From Clostridiales bacterium (GTDB lineage: Bacteria > Bacillota > Clostridia > Oscillospirales > CAG-272), in NCBI GenBank assembly GCA_016280525.1, contig JAEEGW010000195.1, positions 1-16,456 of the forward strand: a DNA stretch of 16,456 nucleotides. The letters run 5' to 3'. Under the pieces are notes generated by a model. That model ran no database searches, was not told the DNA's origin, and saw only the letters and a program-made list of their open reading frames with translations. Position 1 is the first letter of the stretch. Each line of letters begins with the position of its first letter. The position numbers were made by a program, and so were the translations under genes. Shown in pieces: positions 1 through 7,938 of this stretch.

Positions 1-29
1 AAATAATAAATAAAAAGGAAAGTGCAGTT

Positions 30-1547
30 ATGAGCGACGAGTTGATCCTTGAGCTTAAGGGAATAACAAAAATATTCCCGGGCGTAAAAGCCTTGAATAA
101 CGTGCATTTCCAGCTCCGGAAAGGTGAGGTGCACGCTCTCATGGGCGAGAACGGCGCCGGTAAATCGACCTTTATAAAGGTCATAACCGGTGTATTCCCG
201 CCGGAAGAGGGTCAGATCTTCCTTGAGGGGAAGGAGATCGTTTTCAAGGGCACAAAAGACTCCTTAGCTGTCGGAATTGCCGCTGTTTATCAGCATCCGA
301 CGACGTATCCCGATCTCTCCGTTACGGAGAACATTTTCATGGGGCACCAGATTAAGAAAGGGCCTTTCATGAACTGGAAAGCGATGCACGCAAAAGCGGC
401 GGAGCTTTTAGGCAGGCTGAACGCGGATTTCGATCCCAAGTCGGAAATGGGTACGCTGAGCGTCGCTCAGCAGCAGATGGTGGAGATTGCGAAAGCGCTG
501 TCAACCAACGCTCGTATCATCATACTTGACGAGCCGACCGCTTCTCTTACCGCAAACGAGTCAAAAGAGCTTTACAGGATAGTAAAGCAGCTGCGCGACG
601 AGGGCGTTTCCATCATCTTCATCTCTCACAGAATGGAAGATATGTACGAGCTGGCGGACAGAGTCACGGTCTTCCGCGACGCGCAGTACATAGGAACGTA
701 CGACGTTAACGGCATAACCACGGCGGATCTCGTAAAGGCCATGGTCGGACGTGAGATAAAAGACATGTATCCGAAGCCGTATGTGGAAATCGGCGACGAG
801 GTGATACGTATAGATAATCTCAGCCGCGTAGGATACTACAAGGACGTATGCCTAAACGCCCGCGCAGGCGAGATAGTGGGTCTTACCGGACTTGTAGGCG
901 CGAGACGTACCGAGGTAATGGAAAGCGTCTGCGGCATAACGAAGCCGTCCGCCGGCAAGGTGTTCTTAGACGGCAAAGAAATGCGTATAAAAAAGCCAAA
1001 GGACGCTATGGACGCCGGCATAATCCTTCTGCCCGAGGACAGACACAAAGAAGGTCTGATACTCTCCTGGGGCTTGGGTATGAACGTAACGCTTCCGATA
1101 CAGGATCAGCTCGCAAAGGCTCACTTCTTCAACGACAACAAGACGGAGCGCGAGCTGTCGCGCGACCTGCTTGAATCCGTTGATACGAAAGCCGTAACGA
1201 TATTTGACCCCGCGTCGTCGTTATCCGGCGGTAACCAGCAGAAGGTCGTCGTTGCAAAATCGCTCGCTCATAAGAATATGAAGGTCATAATCCTTGACGA
1301 GCCGACTAAAGGCGTTGACGTAGGCGCGAAAGCCGAGATATACGCCATAATCGGAGAGCTTGCGTCAAAAGGCTACGCCGTTATCATGATATCGTCGGAA
1401 ATGCCGGAGATACTCGGCATGTGCGACAGGATCTACGTCATGTGCAACGGCAGAGTCACCGGATGCCTTGACAGAGCGGAAGCGGATCAGGAAAAGATAC
1501 TGAACCTCGCAATGATGGAAAAAGAAAAGGCGGTGGTGCAAGCATGA
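30..1547 (+). CDS. Sugar ABC importer, fused double ATP-binding subunit (RhaT/RbsA type)
   Basis: This 505-residue protein carries two ABC ATPase domains in one chain, as in RbsA, LsrA and rhizobial RhaT, and should power sugar import from the cytoplasmic face. Domain 1 has Walker A GENGAGKST (39-47), signature LSVAQQQ (143-149), Walker B ILDEP (165-169) and switch His200. Domain 2 has a degenerate Walker A without the lysine (GLVGARRTE, 287-295), signature LSGGNQQ (398-404), Walker B ILDEP (421-425) and a serine pair in place of the switch histidine; all of this is normal for the family. AAGGAAAG lies upstream of the ATG. The stop overlaps the next start by 4 nt (ATGA), so translation is probably coupled. 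Specificity cannot be read from the ATPase; the rhamnose link comes from the binding protein at 3582-4625. The operon promoter lies outside the window. Confidence 0.93.
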   Translation: MSDELILELKGITKIFPGVKALNNVHFQLRKGEVHALMGENGAGKSTFIKVITGVFPPEEGQIFLEGKEIVFKGTKDSLAVGIAAVYQHPTTYPDLSVTENIFMGHQIKKGPFMNWKAMHAKAAELLGRLNADFDPKSEMGTLSVAQQQMVEIAKALSTNARIIILDEPTASLTANESKELYRIVKQLRDEGVSIIFISHRMEDMYELADRVTVFRDAQYIGTYDVNGITTADLVKAMVGREIKDMYPKPYVEIGDEVIRIDNLSRVGYYKDVCLNARAGEIVGLTGLVGARRTEVMESVCGITKPSAGKVFLDGKEMRIKKPKDAMDAGIILLPEDRHKEGLILSWGLGMNVTLPIQDQLAKAHFFNDNKTERELSRDLLESVDTKAVTIFDPASSLSGGNQQKVVVAKSLAHKNMKVIILDEPTKGVDVGAKAEIYAIIGELASKGYAVIMISSEMPEILGMCDRIYVMCNGRVTGCLDRAEADQEKILNLAMMEKEKAVVQA

Positions 1548-2515
1548 AAGCGTTTTTAAGAAAGATCACCGGCAACCACGAGGTCACGCTCGGGATCATC
1601 CTTGTGGTCCTGTTCATCGTCGTAGATATCTTATCCGGCTTCAAATTCCACGGGCTTGAAAATATAGGCGATATATTCAAAAACAACGCCCTGACGCTCA
1701 TCATGTCGCTCGGTATGCTCTGCGTGCTCATCACCGGCGGTATAGATATTTCGATAACCGGTACGCTCGCGTTCGCCGGCATGACGATAGGTCTTTTGCA
1801 GAAGTACAATATCATCCACAACACGCTTTTGCTGTTCGTGATAGCAGTTGCGATAGGCGGCGCCTGCGGACTTATAAACGGACTTATAATCGCAAAAGGC
1901 AAGGTTTCGCCTATAATCTGTACTCTCGGCGCAATGTATATCTACCGCGGACTTGCGTACGTTATAAGCAACAACCAGTGGGCAAGCGGCGAGGACGTCA
2001 CGTCGTTCAGCAAGTTCGGCAACTCCGCCGGTCCGTACATAATCCTGGCTCTTGCGTTCGTCATCTATTTCGTCGTTATGAAATGGACTCCGTTCGGCAG
2101 AAAGGTCTACGCGATAGGCAGCAACCGTGAAGCCGCGCGTATATCCGGTATAAACGTTGACCGTGTTGAGATAGCGGTCTACACGCTCATGGGCGTGCTT
2201 GCGGGTCTCGCCGGCGCGCTGTCCGTGTCCATCTACGGCTCTGCTCAGCCGAACATGCAGACCGGCAAGGAAATGGACGTTATAGCGGCGTGCGTCATAG
2301 GCGGCGTTGCGATGAGCGGCGGCCGCGGCACCGTGGTCGGCACGCTGCTCGGCGGTATATTCTACGCGGTAGTTTACAAGGCTCTGCCGCTCGTAGGACT
2401 TGAAGCCATCTGGCAGAACCTTATCAAAGGCGTAATAATCTTAGGCGTGGTCATCATAAACGTGCTGACGCAGCGCGCTATGAACCGTCAGGCGCTGGCA
2501 AGGAGGGAGATCTGA
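1544..2515 (+). CDS. Sugar ABC importer permease 1 (RhaP/RbsC family)
   Basis: This 323-residue polytopic membrane protein belongs to the BPD_transp_2 (RbsC/LsrC/RhaP) family and forms half of the translocation channel. It has about 8-10 hydrophobic segments, the family motif ITGGIDIS (63-70), and the cytoplasmic ATPase-contact loop GRKVYAIGSNREAA (185-198). A glycine-rich stretch (GGVAMSGGRG) precedes the last helices. The start overlaps the ATPase stop in ATGA. It pairs with the second permease two bases downstream to form a heterodimer, as in the LsrC/LsrD and RhaP/RhaQ systems. The permease family is clear; the transported sugar is inferred from the binding protein only. Confidence 0.92.
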   Translation: MKAFLRKITGNHEVTLGIILVVLFIVVDILSGFKFHGLENIGDIFKNNALTLIMSLGMLCVLITGGIDISITGTLAFAGMTIGLLQKYNIIHNTLLLFVIAVAIGGACGLINGLIIAKGKVSPIICTLGAMYIYRGLAYVISNNQWASGEDVTSFSKFGNSAGPYIILALAFVIYFVVMKWTPFGRKVYAIGSNREAARISGINVDRVEIAVYTLMGVLAGLAGALSVSIYGSAQPNMQTGKEMDVIAACVIGGVAMSGGRGTVVGTLLGGIFYAVVYKALPLVGLEAIWQNLIKGVIILGVVIINVLTQRAMNRQALARREI

Positions 2516-2516
2516 T

Positions 2517-3524
2517 ATGGCAGGTAAATCCGGAAGAACGATAAGTGCCGTCCCCCAGAAATCCATACTTAAGCGTTTGCTGTCCTGGGAAGGCGCTCTC
2601 GTATTGATCTTTATCGCAGTTCTCGTAATGGGCAGGATAATGTCACCGTACTTCACGCTTGAAAACGTTTTGCGTGAAATGCCGAAATATCTTGCGGAGA
2701 TACTCATAGTGTTCCCGATGGGCTTCGTGCTCATAATGGGAGAGATAGATATATCCGTCGGCTCCATCGTCTGCTTATCCGCAACGGTGGCGTGCTTCGC
2801 GGGCAACGCGGGTCTTCCCTTCCCGCTCGTGATGCTGATATGTCTTCTGACCGGTCTTGCGTGCGGTCTGCTGAACGGCTTTATCTTAACGAGGTGGCCG
2901 GAGCTGCCGCCTATGATAGTGACGCTCGGCACGCAGATAATATTCCGCGGTATCGCCGAGGTAACGCTCGGCTCGGGCGGTTCGCTTTCATACGTCAACA
3001 GCAAAGACTTGGGCATTCTCTCAAAAACCCTCGGTCCGTTCCCGGTCGCGTTCTTCGCGGTGCTGATAGCCGCGGCGATATTCATTGTGGTACTGTCGAC
3101 AAGTACGTTCGGCAGAAAGCTTTATGCGATAGGAAGCAACAGGACCGCGGCAAAATACGCCGGTATAAAAGTAAGCAAGATCAGACTTATTGTTTACGGT
3201 CTTGCCGGACTTATGGCGGGTATGTGCGCTCTGTTCATACTGACGACTACGTTCGGCGCGAATACTACGACGGGTCAGAACTATGAAATGGACGTTATAG
3301 CGATGTGCGTCTTCGGCGGCATCGCGACGACGGGCGGCAAGGGCAACCTGTTCGGCGCTCTTATCGCCGGTTTCTCGATAGTCTGTCTGCGCATCGCGCT
3401 CGGACTTATTAACACCAACCCTCAGCTCATACTCATAATAATAGGACTCTTGCTCATCATATCCGTACTCATATCCGGAATAAGCCAGATGAGAGGCAAA
3501 AAGCTGAAAAAGAAAAAAGCATAA
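2517..3524 (+). CDS. Sugar ABC importer permease 2 (RhaQ/RbsC family)
   Basis: This 335-residue polytopic permease is the partner of the preceding protein. The first family motif reads IMGEIDISVGS (73-83), where permease 1 has ITGGIDIS, a kind of asymmetry expected of paired non-identical permeases. The ATPase-contact loop GRKLYAIGSNRTAA is at 199-212, and the C-terminus is lysine-rich (KKLKKKKA). The ATG at 2517 follows the previous stop by a single base and is preceded by a strong AGGAGGG (2501-2507) inside the upstream gene. A 57-nt gap then separates it from the binding-protein gene, the only sizeable gap in the operon. Confidence 0.92.
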   Translation: MAGKSGRTISAVPQKSILKRLLSWEGALVLIFIAVLVMGRIMSPYFTLENVLREMPKYLAEILIVFPMGFVLIMGEIDISVGSIVCLSATVACFAGNAGLPFPLVMLICLLTGLACGLLNGFILTRWPELPPMIVTLGTQIIFRGIAEVTLGSGGSLSYVNSKDLGILSKTLGPFPVAFFAVLIAAAIFIVVLSTSTFGRKLYAIGSNRTAAKYAGIKVSKIRLIVYGLAGLMAGMCALFILTTTFGANTTTGQNYEMDVIAMCVFGGIATTGGKGNLFGALIAGFSIVCLRIALGLINTNPQLILIIIGLLLIISVLISGISQMRGKKLKKKKA

Positions 3525-3581
3525 ACAAATTCAAGTATCTGCGGAGTACCGCTTATACATAAATTAACAGGAGGAAACCAA

Positions 3582-4625
3582 ATGAAAAGAATCATTTCCC
3601 TTATCCTTGTCGCCGTAATGGCAGTAGCGCTTCTCGCATCCTGCGGTGAAACAACGACGACAACAGGCGCAAAGTACGCGCTTGTAACGAAAGCAGCCGG
3701 CAACGCCTACAACGAAAAAGAGGCGGAAGGCTTCAAGGCTGCGATGGAAGCCGCGGGCTTAACGTCAAGCGACTACATCATCAGACATCCCGAACAGGCA
3801 ACGGTCGAAGCGCAGATCGCGGTTATCAACTCCCTCATTTCCCAGGGCGTCAAATCGATAGCGATAGCGGCAAACGACCCCAACGCTCTGTCTTCCGTCT
3901 TAGCTGACGCGAAAGCAAAGGGCATAAAGATACTCACTCTCGACTCCGACGTAGCGCCGGCTGACAGACTTACGTTCTGCAACCAGGCAGGCGTACAGCA
4001 GGTCGCTCAGGCTCTTATCGACGCCGTTCTTGATCTGACCGGCGGCGAAGGCGATTACGCCATACTTTCCGCAACTTCTCAGGCTACCAACCAGAACGCC
4101 TGGATAGACGCTATGAAAGCCATAGCCGCTGCGGACAGCGCAAAATACGGAAAACTGAACCTCGTTGAAGTTGCATACGGCGACGACGAGCCTCAGAAAT
4201 CCACAGACCAGACGCAGGCTCTGCTCCAGAAATATCCGGACCTCAAGGTAATATGCGCTCCGACGACCGTTGGCGTTGCGGCTGCCGCAAAGGTACTTCA
4301 GGATAAGAAATCCACCGTTAAACTGACCGGCCTCGGACTTCCCTCCGAGATGGCTGAATACATCGGCAACGACGCGGATCACAGCTGCCCGTATATGTTC
4401 CTGTGGAACCCGATCGACCTGGGCAAACTCGCTGCTTACGCATCGATAGCTCTCGTTGACGGCAAGATCACCGGCGCAGTAGGCGATAAGTTTGAAGCAG
4501 GCAACATGGAAAACAGCCCCTACACGCTTACCGCTGTTGAAGGAACGAACGCTTCCGAAATAATCCTCGGCGCACCGTTCAAATTCGATCCTTCCAACAT
4601 AGGCGAATGGAAATCGGTATATTGA
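3582..4625 (+). CDS. rhaS: Rhamnose-type ABC transporter substrate-binding lipoprotein
   Basis: This 347-residue protein is a periplasmic-binding-protein type I solute receptor that delivers sugar to the permeases at the outer membrane face. A lipoprotein signal ends in the lipobox LASC (Cys21), followed by a short Thr-rich linker, as expected for a Gram-positive cell. Motifs that I recall from the rhamnose-binding RhaS family include SIAIAANDPNAL, NQNAWIDAMK, the APTTVGVAAAAKVLQD stretch, LTGLGLPSEMAEY and LWNPIDLG. The AI-2 receptor LsrB is a more distant relative with the same NQ-W and DSD features, and the operon order (ATPase, permease, permease, receptor) is that of lsrACDB, so AI-2 or another deoxysugar remains an alternative. 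AGGAGGAAA lies just upstream of the ATG, and a strong terminator follows at 4644-4672. Confidence 0.85.
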   Translation: MKRIISLILVAVMAVALLASCGETTTTTGAKYALVTKAAGNAYNEKEAEGFKAAMEAAGLTSSDYIIRHPEQATVEAQIAVINSLISQGVKSIAIAANDPNALSSVLADAKAKGIKILTLDSDVAPADRLTFCNQAGVQQVAQALIDAVLDLTGGEGDYAILSATSQATNQNAWIDAMKAIAAADSAKYGKLNLVEVAYGDDEPQKSTDQTQALLQKYPDLKVICAPTTVGVAAAAKVLQDKKSTVKLTGLGLPSEMAEYIGNDADHSCPYMFLWNPIDLGKLAAYASIALVDGKITGAVGDKFEAGNMENSPYTLTAVEGTNASEIILGAPFKFDPSNIGEWKSVY

Positions 4626-4643
4626 TACCGTAAACAGTTAAAT

Positions 4644-4672
4644 AAAGAGCTCGCTTCACGCGGGCTCTTTTT
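4644..4672 (+). terminator. Intrinsic terminator of the sugar importer operon
   Basis: A ten-base stem, AAGAGCTCGC (4645-4654) with GCGGGCTCTT (4660-4669), contains one T:G wobble, closes a 5-nt loop and runs into a T tract (4668-4672). It lies 19 nt after the binding-protein stop, the classic position for a Rho-independent terminator. Confidence 0.9.
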
Positions 4673-4703
4673 AAATAATAAATAATAAAGAAGAAAGAAT
4701 AAA

Positions 4704-4898
4704 AATCGGTGTCCCTACGGGACGAAATATGGTGGGTTTCCCACCCCTCAAACTCGCCTGCGGCGAGAACCCCCCATACCCCCCCTGTCCCCTCCCACAA
4801 TCTCTACGAGATTGAAGGGGTGCGAATTAAGAATTCAGACGGTAGGGGTCGGCGACGCGAACTTGAGAGTGTTGGGGGTTCCCGAAGGGACACCGATT
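4704..4898. mobile_element. MITE-like hairpin-rich repeat, copy A (12-bp inverted ends)
   Basis: A 195-bp non-coding unit is bounded by perfect 12-bp inverted repeats, AATCGGTGTCCC (4704-4715) and GGGACACCGATT (4887-4898). Inside, in order, are hairpins GTCCC-TAC-GGGAC (4711-4723), CTCGCC-TGC-GGCGAG (4753-4767) and CAATCTC-TAC-GAGATTG (4798-4814), and a weak ACGC/GTGT stem (4855-4872). A C-rich run (4770-4796) is a G-quadruplex motif on the minus strand. The same module order recurs at 13711-13818 (+) and, inverted, at 14347-14539. No transposase is present and no clear target-site duplication is seen. Mobility is inferred from the ends and the copy number only. Confidence 0.6.
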
Positions 4899-4904
4899 AA
4901 TTAC

Positions 4905-4923
4905 GGGCGACCAATGGTCGCCC
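4905..4923. repeat. GGGCGACC hairpin repeat
   Basis: A perfect 8-bp stem with a 3-base loop, GGGCGACCAATGGTCGCCC. Its relatives lie at 13561-13579, 13607-13625, 13653-13671 and 13894-13912 in the opposite orientation. The stem varies between copies with pairing preserved. Confidence 0.8.
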
Positions 4924-4927
4924 CTAC

Positions 4928-4952
4928 ATTCTTAATTCTTAATTCTTAATTC
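4928..4952. repeat. ATTCTTA 7-bp tandem repeat
   Basis: Three and a half copies of ATTCTTA. The complementary motif GAATTAAGAATTC occurs once at 4824-4836, and twice in tandem at 13828-13855 as a 14-bp unit. It appears to act as an AT-rich spacer between the hairpin modules. Confidence 0.75.
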
Positions 4953-4964
4953 GGGAGGGGATAG

Positions 4965-5003
4965 GGGTTCCCCGACGCGAACTTGAGAGCGTTGGGGGTT
5001 CAC
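4965..5003. repeat. Module-IV hairpin repeat (GGGGTTCCCC-ACGC...GCGT-GGGGGTT)
   Basis: GGGGTTCCCC (4965-4974) is followed by a stem ACGC (4975-4978) / GCGT (4989-4992) with a GAAC...GA loop, then GGGGGTTCAC. The same module appears at 13991-14027, 14371-14408 and 14459-14500 with different but still complementary stem bases. It sits about 20 bp from the 3' end of the minus-strand gene. Confidence 0.7.
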
Positions 5004-5024
5004 GTAAGACCCCTCCCCTACAGT

Positions 5025-5465
5025 TTAATCGTGTGGTGCTTTCAGTCTCTCGTCAAGCGCTTTTACGAGATCTTTATAGACGGGGAATCTGTACTGTTTC
5101 GGCACGTTTTGCGTCAGTTCACGCACGGCTCTTACGTCGTCGTCGGTAAACAGCGGTATAAGCTGCGCGACGTTTGAATGCATTGCGGCAAAACAAAGAT
5201 CCTGCTCGCTGAACTTCTTGCTCTTCGGCATACCGAGTATCAGCTCCGCCGCGGTCAGCGCGTCTTCTCTGTCGCCCTCTTCCGCTATTTTTTTCGTGTA
5301 TTCGGTCACTACTTCCATAAACTCTTTATCTACGGGCATAGTTTCTTTTCCCTGACCGGAAAACCAGCCTTTAAACAGCTCGGACAGAGATCTTTTCCGC
5401 TCTCCGCCGCCGACTTCCGTATATTTTCCGTATATTTCCTTTAATTTCTCACACAGTTCTGTCAT
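5025..5465 (-). CDS. Hypothetical protein, 146 residues, soluble, family not recognised
   Basis: I do not recognise this protein. It is highly charged and has no signal peptide or membrane segment. It looks mostly alpha-helical, with a Lys/Glu-rich N-terminal third and a C-terminal region containing MHSNVAQLIPLFTDDDV and NVPKQYRFPVYKDLVKAL. Two things argue that it is real: its codon usage resembles its neighbours, and a TTGACA-N17-TAAAAT promoter (5496-5524) on the minus strand is followed by a GGGTGAG ribosome site just before the ATG. It is divergent from the rnf operon, with a 191-bp shared control region, and its stop abuts the repeat block. A cytoplasmic accessory or regulatory role would be a guess. 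Confidence 0.75.
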   Translation of the reverse strand: MTELCEKLKEIYGKYTEVGGGERKRSLSELFKGWFSGQGKETMPVDKEFMEVVTEYTKKIAEEGDREDALTAAELILGMPKSKKFSEQDLCFAAMHSNVAQLIPLFTDDDVRAVRELTQNVPKQYRFPVYKDLVKALDERLKAPHD

Positions 5466-5495
5466 TTTCTCACCCTTATCCGATACGTTTTAATA

Positions 5496-5524
5496 ATTTT
5501 ATCATATAATACGGATAATGTCAA
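5496..5524 (-). promoter_or_regulatory. Promoter of the 146-residue hypothetical gene
   Basis: On the minus strand, a perfect -35 TTGACA (5524-5519), a 17-bp spacer and -10 TAAAAT (5501-5496) lie about 30 bp upstream of the start codon. It mirrors the rnf promoter, with the same hexamers and spacing. Confidence 0.8.
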
Positions 5525-5564
5525 GTAGAGATAAAATTTTAATTATTTTATTATAATAAATATC

Positions 5565-5593
5565 TTGACAAATGCCGTGTATGAGATTAAAAT
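5565..5593 (+). promoter_or_regulatory. Promoter of the rnf operon
   Basis: TTGACA (5565-5570), a 17-bp spacer and TAAAAT (5588-5593) place transcription start near 5600, leaving a leader of about 55 nt. The 40 bp between this -35 and the divergent one is almost pure A/T (5525-5564) and contains ATAAAA...TTTTAT (5531-5536/5546-5551). That could be an UP element or an operator, but low complexity makes this weak. Confidence 0.82.
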
Positions 5594-5656
5594 ATTATGT
5601 AATGCAATCAATTTGCAGGTATTTTTGATAACAACTCTTTTTCGGGAGGAAAGATC

Positions 5657-6988
5657 GTGATAAAAAAGACATTCCGCGGGGGCGTTCATATTAAAGATAT
5701 GAAGCATCTGTCAAGCGGATCTGCGATAAAAGAATATAAACCGCAAACCGACCTTGTCTATCTTATGAACCAGCATATAGGCGCGCCCGCCGTGCCGTGC
5801 GTCAAGCCGGGCGACCGCGTGCTTGTGGGTCAGACCATCGCGGAGCCGGGCGGCTTCGTTTCCGCCGCTGTGATAAGCTCCGTTTCAGGTACCGTCAAAA
5901 CCGTGGCGGCTCACATATGCCACAACGGCGACAACGCCCTTGCGATAACCGTTGCAAACGACAACGAATACGAGGCGGTCGAGGGCTTTGGCGTTGAACG
6001 CGACTACACGCAGATGACAGCCGAGGAGATAATCGCCGCGGTCAAAGCCGCCGGCATCGTCGGCATGGGCGGCGCGGGATTTCCGACGCACGTAAAGCTC
6101 TCCGTCAAGCCGGGGATCAAAATAGATTATATAATCTGCAACGGCGCGGAGTGCGAGCCGTATATAACCTGCGATTACAGACTTATGCTCGAGCAGGCGG
6201 ACAAAGCCGTGCTCGGCATGAAAATAGTTTTATCTATATTCAAAGACGCAACCGGCATATTCGGCATAGAATCAAACAAGCCGGAGGGCATAGCGAAAGT
6301 AAAAGAAGCTTGCAAAGACGAGCCGAGGCTTTCCGTCGTGCCGCTCAAAAAGAAATATCCGCAGGGCGGCGAGCGCGTTATGATTACGGCGCTTACAAAG
6401 CGCAGGATAAACTCAAAAATGCTACCCGCGGACGCCGGCTGCATCGTTCTGAATTTCTCCACGGCGATAGCGATAGCCGAAGCCGTTGCGTATAACAAGC
6501 CTTTGACGCACCGTATCGTCACGGTGACGGGCGACGCGGTGAATACGCCGTCGAATTTCGACGCGCCGATAGGCACGAACGTCGCGGGGCTTGTTGAAGC
6601 GGCGGGCGGCTTTAAATACGAGCCGGAAAAGATAATTTTCGGCGGCCCGATGATGGGCGCGGCGGTATATACGCTTGACGTTCCGGTAAACAAGACGACG
6701 TCCTGCATACTGCTGTTGAAAAAAGACACGGCTGTGCCGGAACCGCACGAATGTATCCGCTGCGGCAAGTGCCTTACGGTATGTCCGGAGCATCTTATGC
6801 CGATAAAACTGAAAAACACGGCGGACGCGAACGACTACGCGGAATTTGAGAAGCTGAACGGGCTTGAATGTATAGGCTGCGGCTGCTGTACTTATATCTG
6901 TCCGGCAAAGCGCAGACTCTCACAGTCCATAACGGCGGCTAAACAGTTCGTTTTAGCCGAAAAGAAGAAGGCGGCGGCAAAAAAATGA
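5657..6988 (+). CDS. rnfC: Rnf electron transport complex subunit RnfC
   Basis: This 443-residue peripheral subunit faces the cytoplasm and is where NAD(H) and FMN are expected to bind in ferredoxin:NAD+ oxidoreductase. The N-terminal RnfC barrel (about 1-110) begins with TFRGGVHI. The Nuo51-like domain has GMGGAGFP (136-143) and NGAECEPY (162-169). An SLBB-like region follows, and two [4Fe-4S] motifs close the protein: Cys366-369-372-376 and Cys405-408-411-415. The start is GTG at 5657, supported by GGGAGGA (5644-5650) six bases upstream. It is the first gene of the rnf operon, as usual in Clostridia. Its stop overlaps the rnfD start by 4 nt. It is shorter than the enterobacterial RnfC, which has a long C-terminal extension that is absent here. 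Confidence 0.97.
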   Translation: MIKKTFRGGVHIKDMKHLSSGSAIKEYKPQTDLVYLMNQHIGAPAVPCVKPGDRVLVGQTIAEPGGFVSAAVISSVSGTVKTVAAHICHNGDNALAITVANDNEYEAVEGFGVERDYTQMTAEEIIAAVKAAGIVGMGGAGFPTHVKLSVKPGIKIDYIICNGAECEPYITCDYRLMLEQADKAVLGMKIVLSIFKDATGIFGIESNKPEGIAKVKEACKDEPRLSVVPLKKKYPQGGERVMITALTKRRINSKMLPADAGCIVLNFSTAIAIAEAVAYNKPLTHRIVTVTGDAVNTPSNFDAPIGTNVAGLVEAAGGFKYEPEKIIFGGPMMGAAVYTLDVPVNKTTSCILLLKKDTAVPEPHECIRCGKCLTVCPEHLMPIKLKNTADANDYAEFEKLNGLECIGCGCCTYICPAKRRLSQSITAAKQFVLAEKKKAAAKK

Positions 6989-7938
6989 AAATGTTGAACG
7001 TATCCATATCCCCACATATAAGGACGAGCAGAACGACGACCAAGGTGATGCTTGACGTCATTATCGCTATGTCGCCCGCTATGATATTCGGTTATATCTA
7101 TTTCGGCTGGTACGCGCTTCTGATAAGCGTTTTATCCGTTTCTTCCTGCGTCTTAACCGAATTCGTATACGAAAAAATAATGAAGCTGCCCGTGACGATA
7201 GGCGACCTGAGCGCTGTTGTCACCGGTCTTGTGCTCGCGATGTGCTTATACTCCACCTCTCCGTGGTGGATTCCTGTCGTCGGCGGCGTTTTTGCGATAC
7301 TCGTTGTAAAAATGTTATTCGGCGGCATAGGCCAGAACTTTATGAATCCCGCGCTTACGGCGAGATGCTTTCTGCTTCTGTCGTTTTCGCGCATAATGAC
7401 TGCGTACCCGTCGCTGACGGACGGCGTTTCTGCTGCAACTCCGCTTTCAATGGCGGCGGCGGGACAGCACGTGAGCTATTTTGAGATGTTTTTCGGAACT
7501 CACTCCGGCTCGATAGGCGAGACGTCGACCATCGCGATATTGATAGGCTTCGCATATCTTCTGATACGCCGCGTGATAAGCCCGCGCATACCGCTGTGCG
7601 TCATAGGTTCCACCGTTGCTTTCGTGGCTTTGTTCACGGTGATGAAGGGCGAGACCGTAACGCTGAACTATCTTACGGTCCACGCTATGGGCGGCGGACT
7701 TTTAGCCGGCGCGGTATTCATGGCGACGGACTACACCACCTCTCCGGTAACTAAATGGGGCAGAGTCATATACGGTATAGCGGTAGGTCTTATAACCGCG
7801 GTGATACGCTGTTTCGGCGGCTCGGGCGAGGGCATTTCGTTTGCCATTATCACGGCAAATCTGCTTACGCCTATAATTGAAAAGCTGACGTATCCGAAAC
7901 CGCTCGGCACTTACGGAAAGAAGGCGGAAACAAAGTGA
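6985..7938 (+). CDS. rnfD: Rnf electron transport complex subunit RnfD
   Basis: This 317-residue polytopic membrane subunit carries covalent FMN and takes part in electron and ion transfer. The expected flavinylation site is in DGVSAATPL, with Thr152 the likely phosphoester-linked residue. GIGQNFMNPALTARCFL (114-130) and the ATDYTTSPVT stretch are typical of RnfD/NqrB. It overlaps rnfC by 4 nt (ATGA) and is itself overlapped by rnfG (GTGA). ApbE at 10585-11610 is the probable flavin transferase. Confidence 0.97.
   Translation: MKMLNVSISPHIRTSRTTTKVMLDVIIAMSPAMIFGYIYFGWYALLISVLSVSSCVLTEFVYEKIMKLPVTIGDLSAVVTGLVLAMCLYSTSPWWIPVVGGVFAILVVKMLFGGIGQNFMNPALTARCFLLLSFSRIMTAYPSLTDGVSAATPLSMAAAGQHVSYFEMFFGTHSGSIGETSTIAILIGFAYLLIRRVISPRIPLCVIGSTVAFVALFTVMKGETVTLNYLTVHAMGGGLLAGAVFMATDYTTSPVTKWGRVIYGIAVGLITAVIRCFGGSGEGISFAIITANLLTPIIEKLTYPKPLGTYGKKAETK

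Noticed and set aside
848..1174. Open frame inside the ATPase gene, and many similar antisense or shifted frames across the rnf and glpK genes
   Set aside because: They lie wholly within well-supported genes in other frames, lack ribosome sites and have low-complexity Arg-rich composition.
3525..3581. Internal promoter or attenuator before the binding-protein gene (GCGG-AGTA-CCGC and TATACAT)
   Set aside because: The hairpin is only 4 bp, and there is no acceptable -35 element at proper spacing.
4579..4800. Minus-strand open frame in copy A that resembles one in copy B (13598-13801); both share WGVL, EGWE and IYYLKR
   Set aside because: Both start at non-ATG codons inside C-rich repeat DNA, have no ribosome site, and run through the terminator or tandem hairpins. 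The similarity follows from repeat homology.
4709..4900. Plus-strand frames at 4709-4900 and 13713-14078, and the minus frame at 14173-14541
   Set aside because: These are Pro/Ser/Arg-rich translations of the hairpin modules; they share only the repeat sequence and show no protein-like conservation.
5594..5650. Riboswitch in the rnf leader
   Set aside because: The leader is about 55 nt, AT-rich, and shows no recognisable aptamer pairing.
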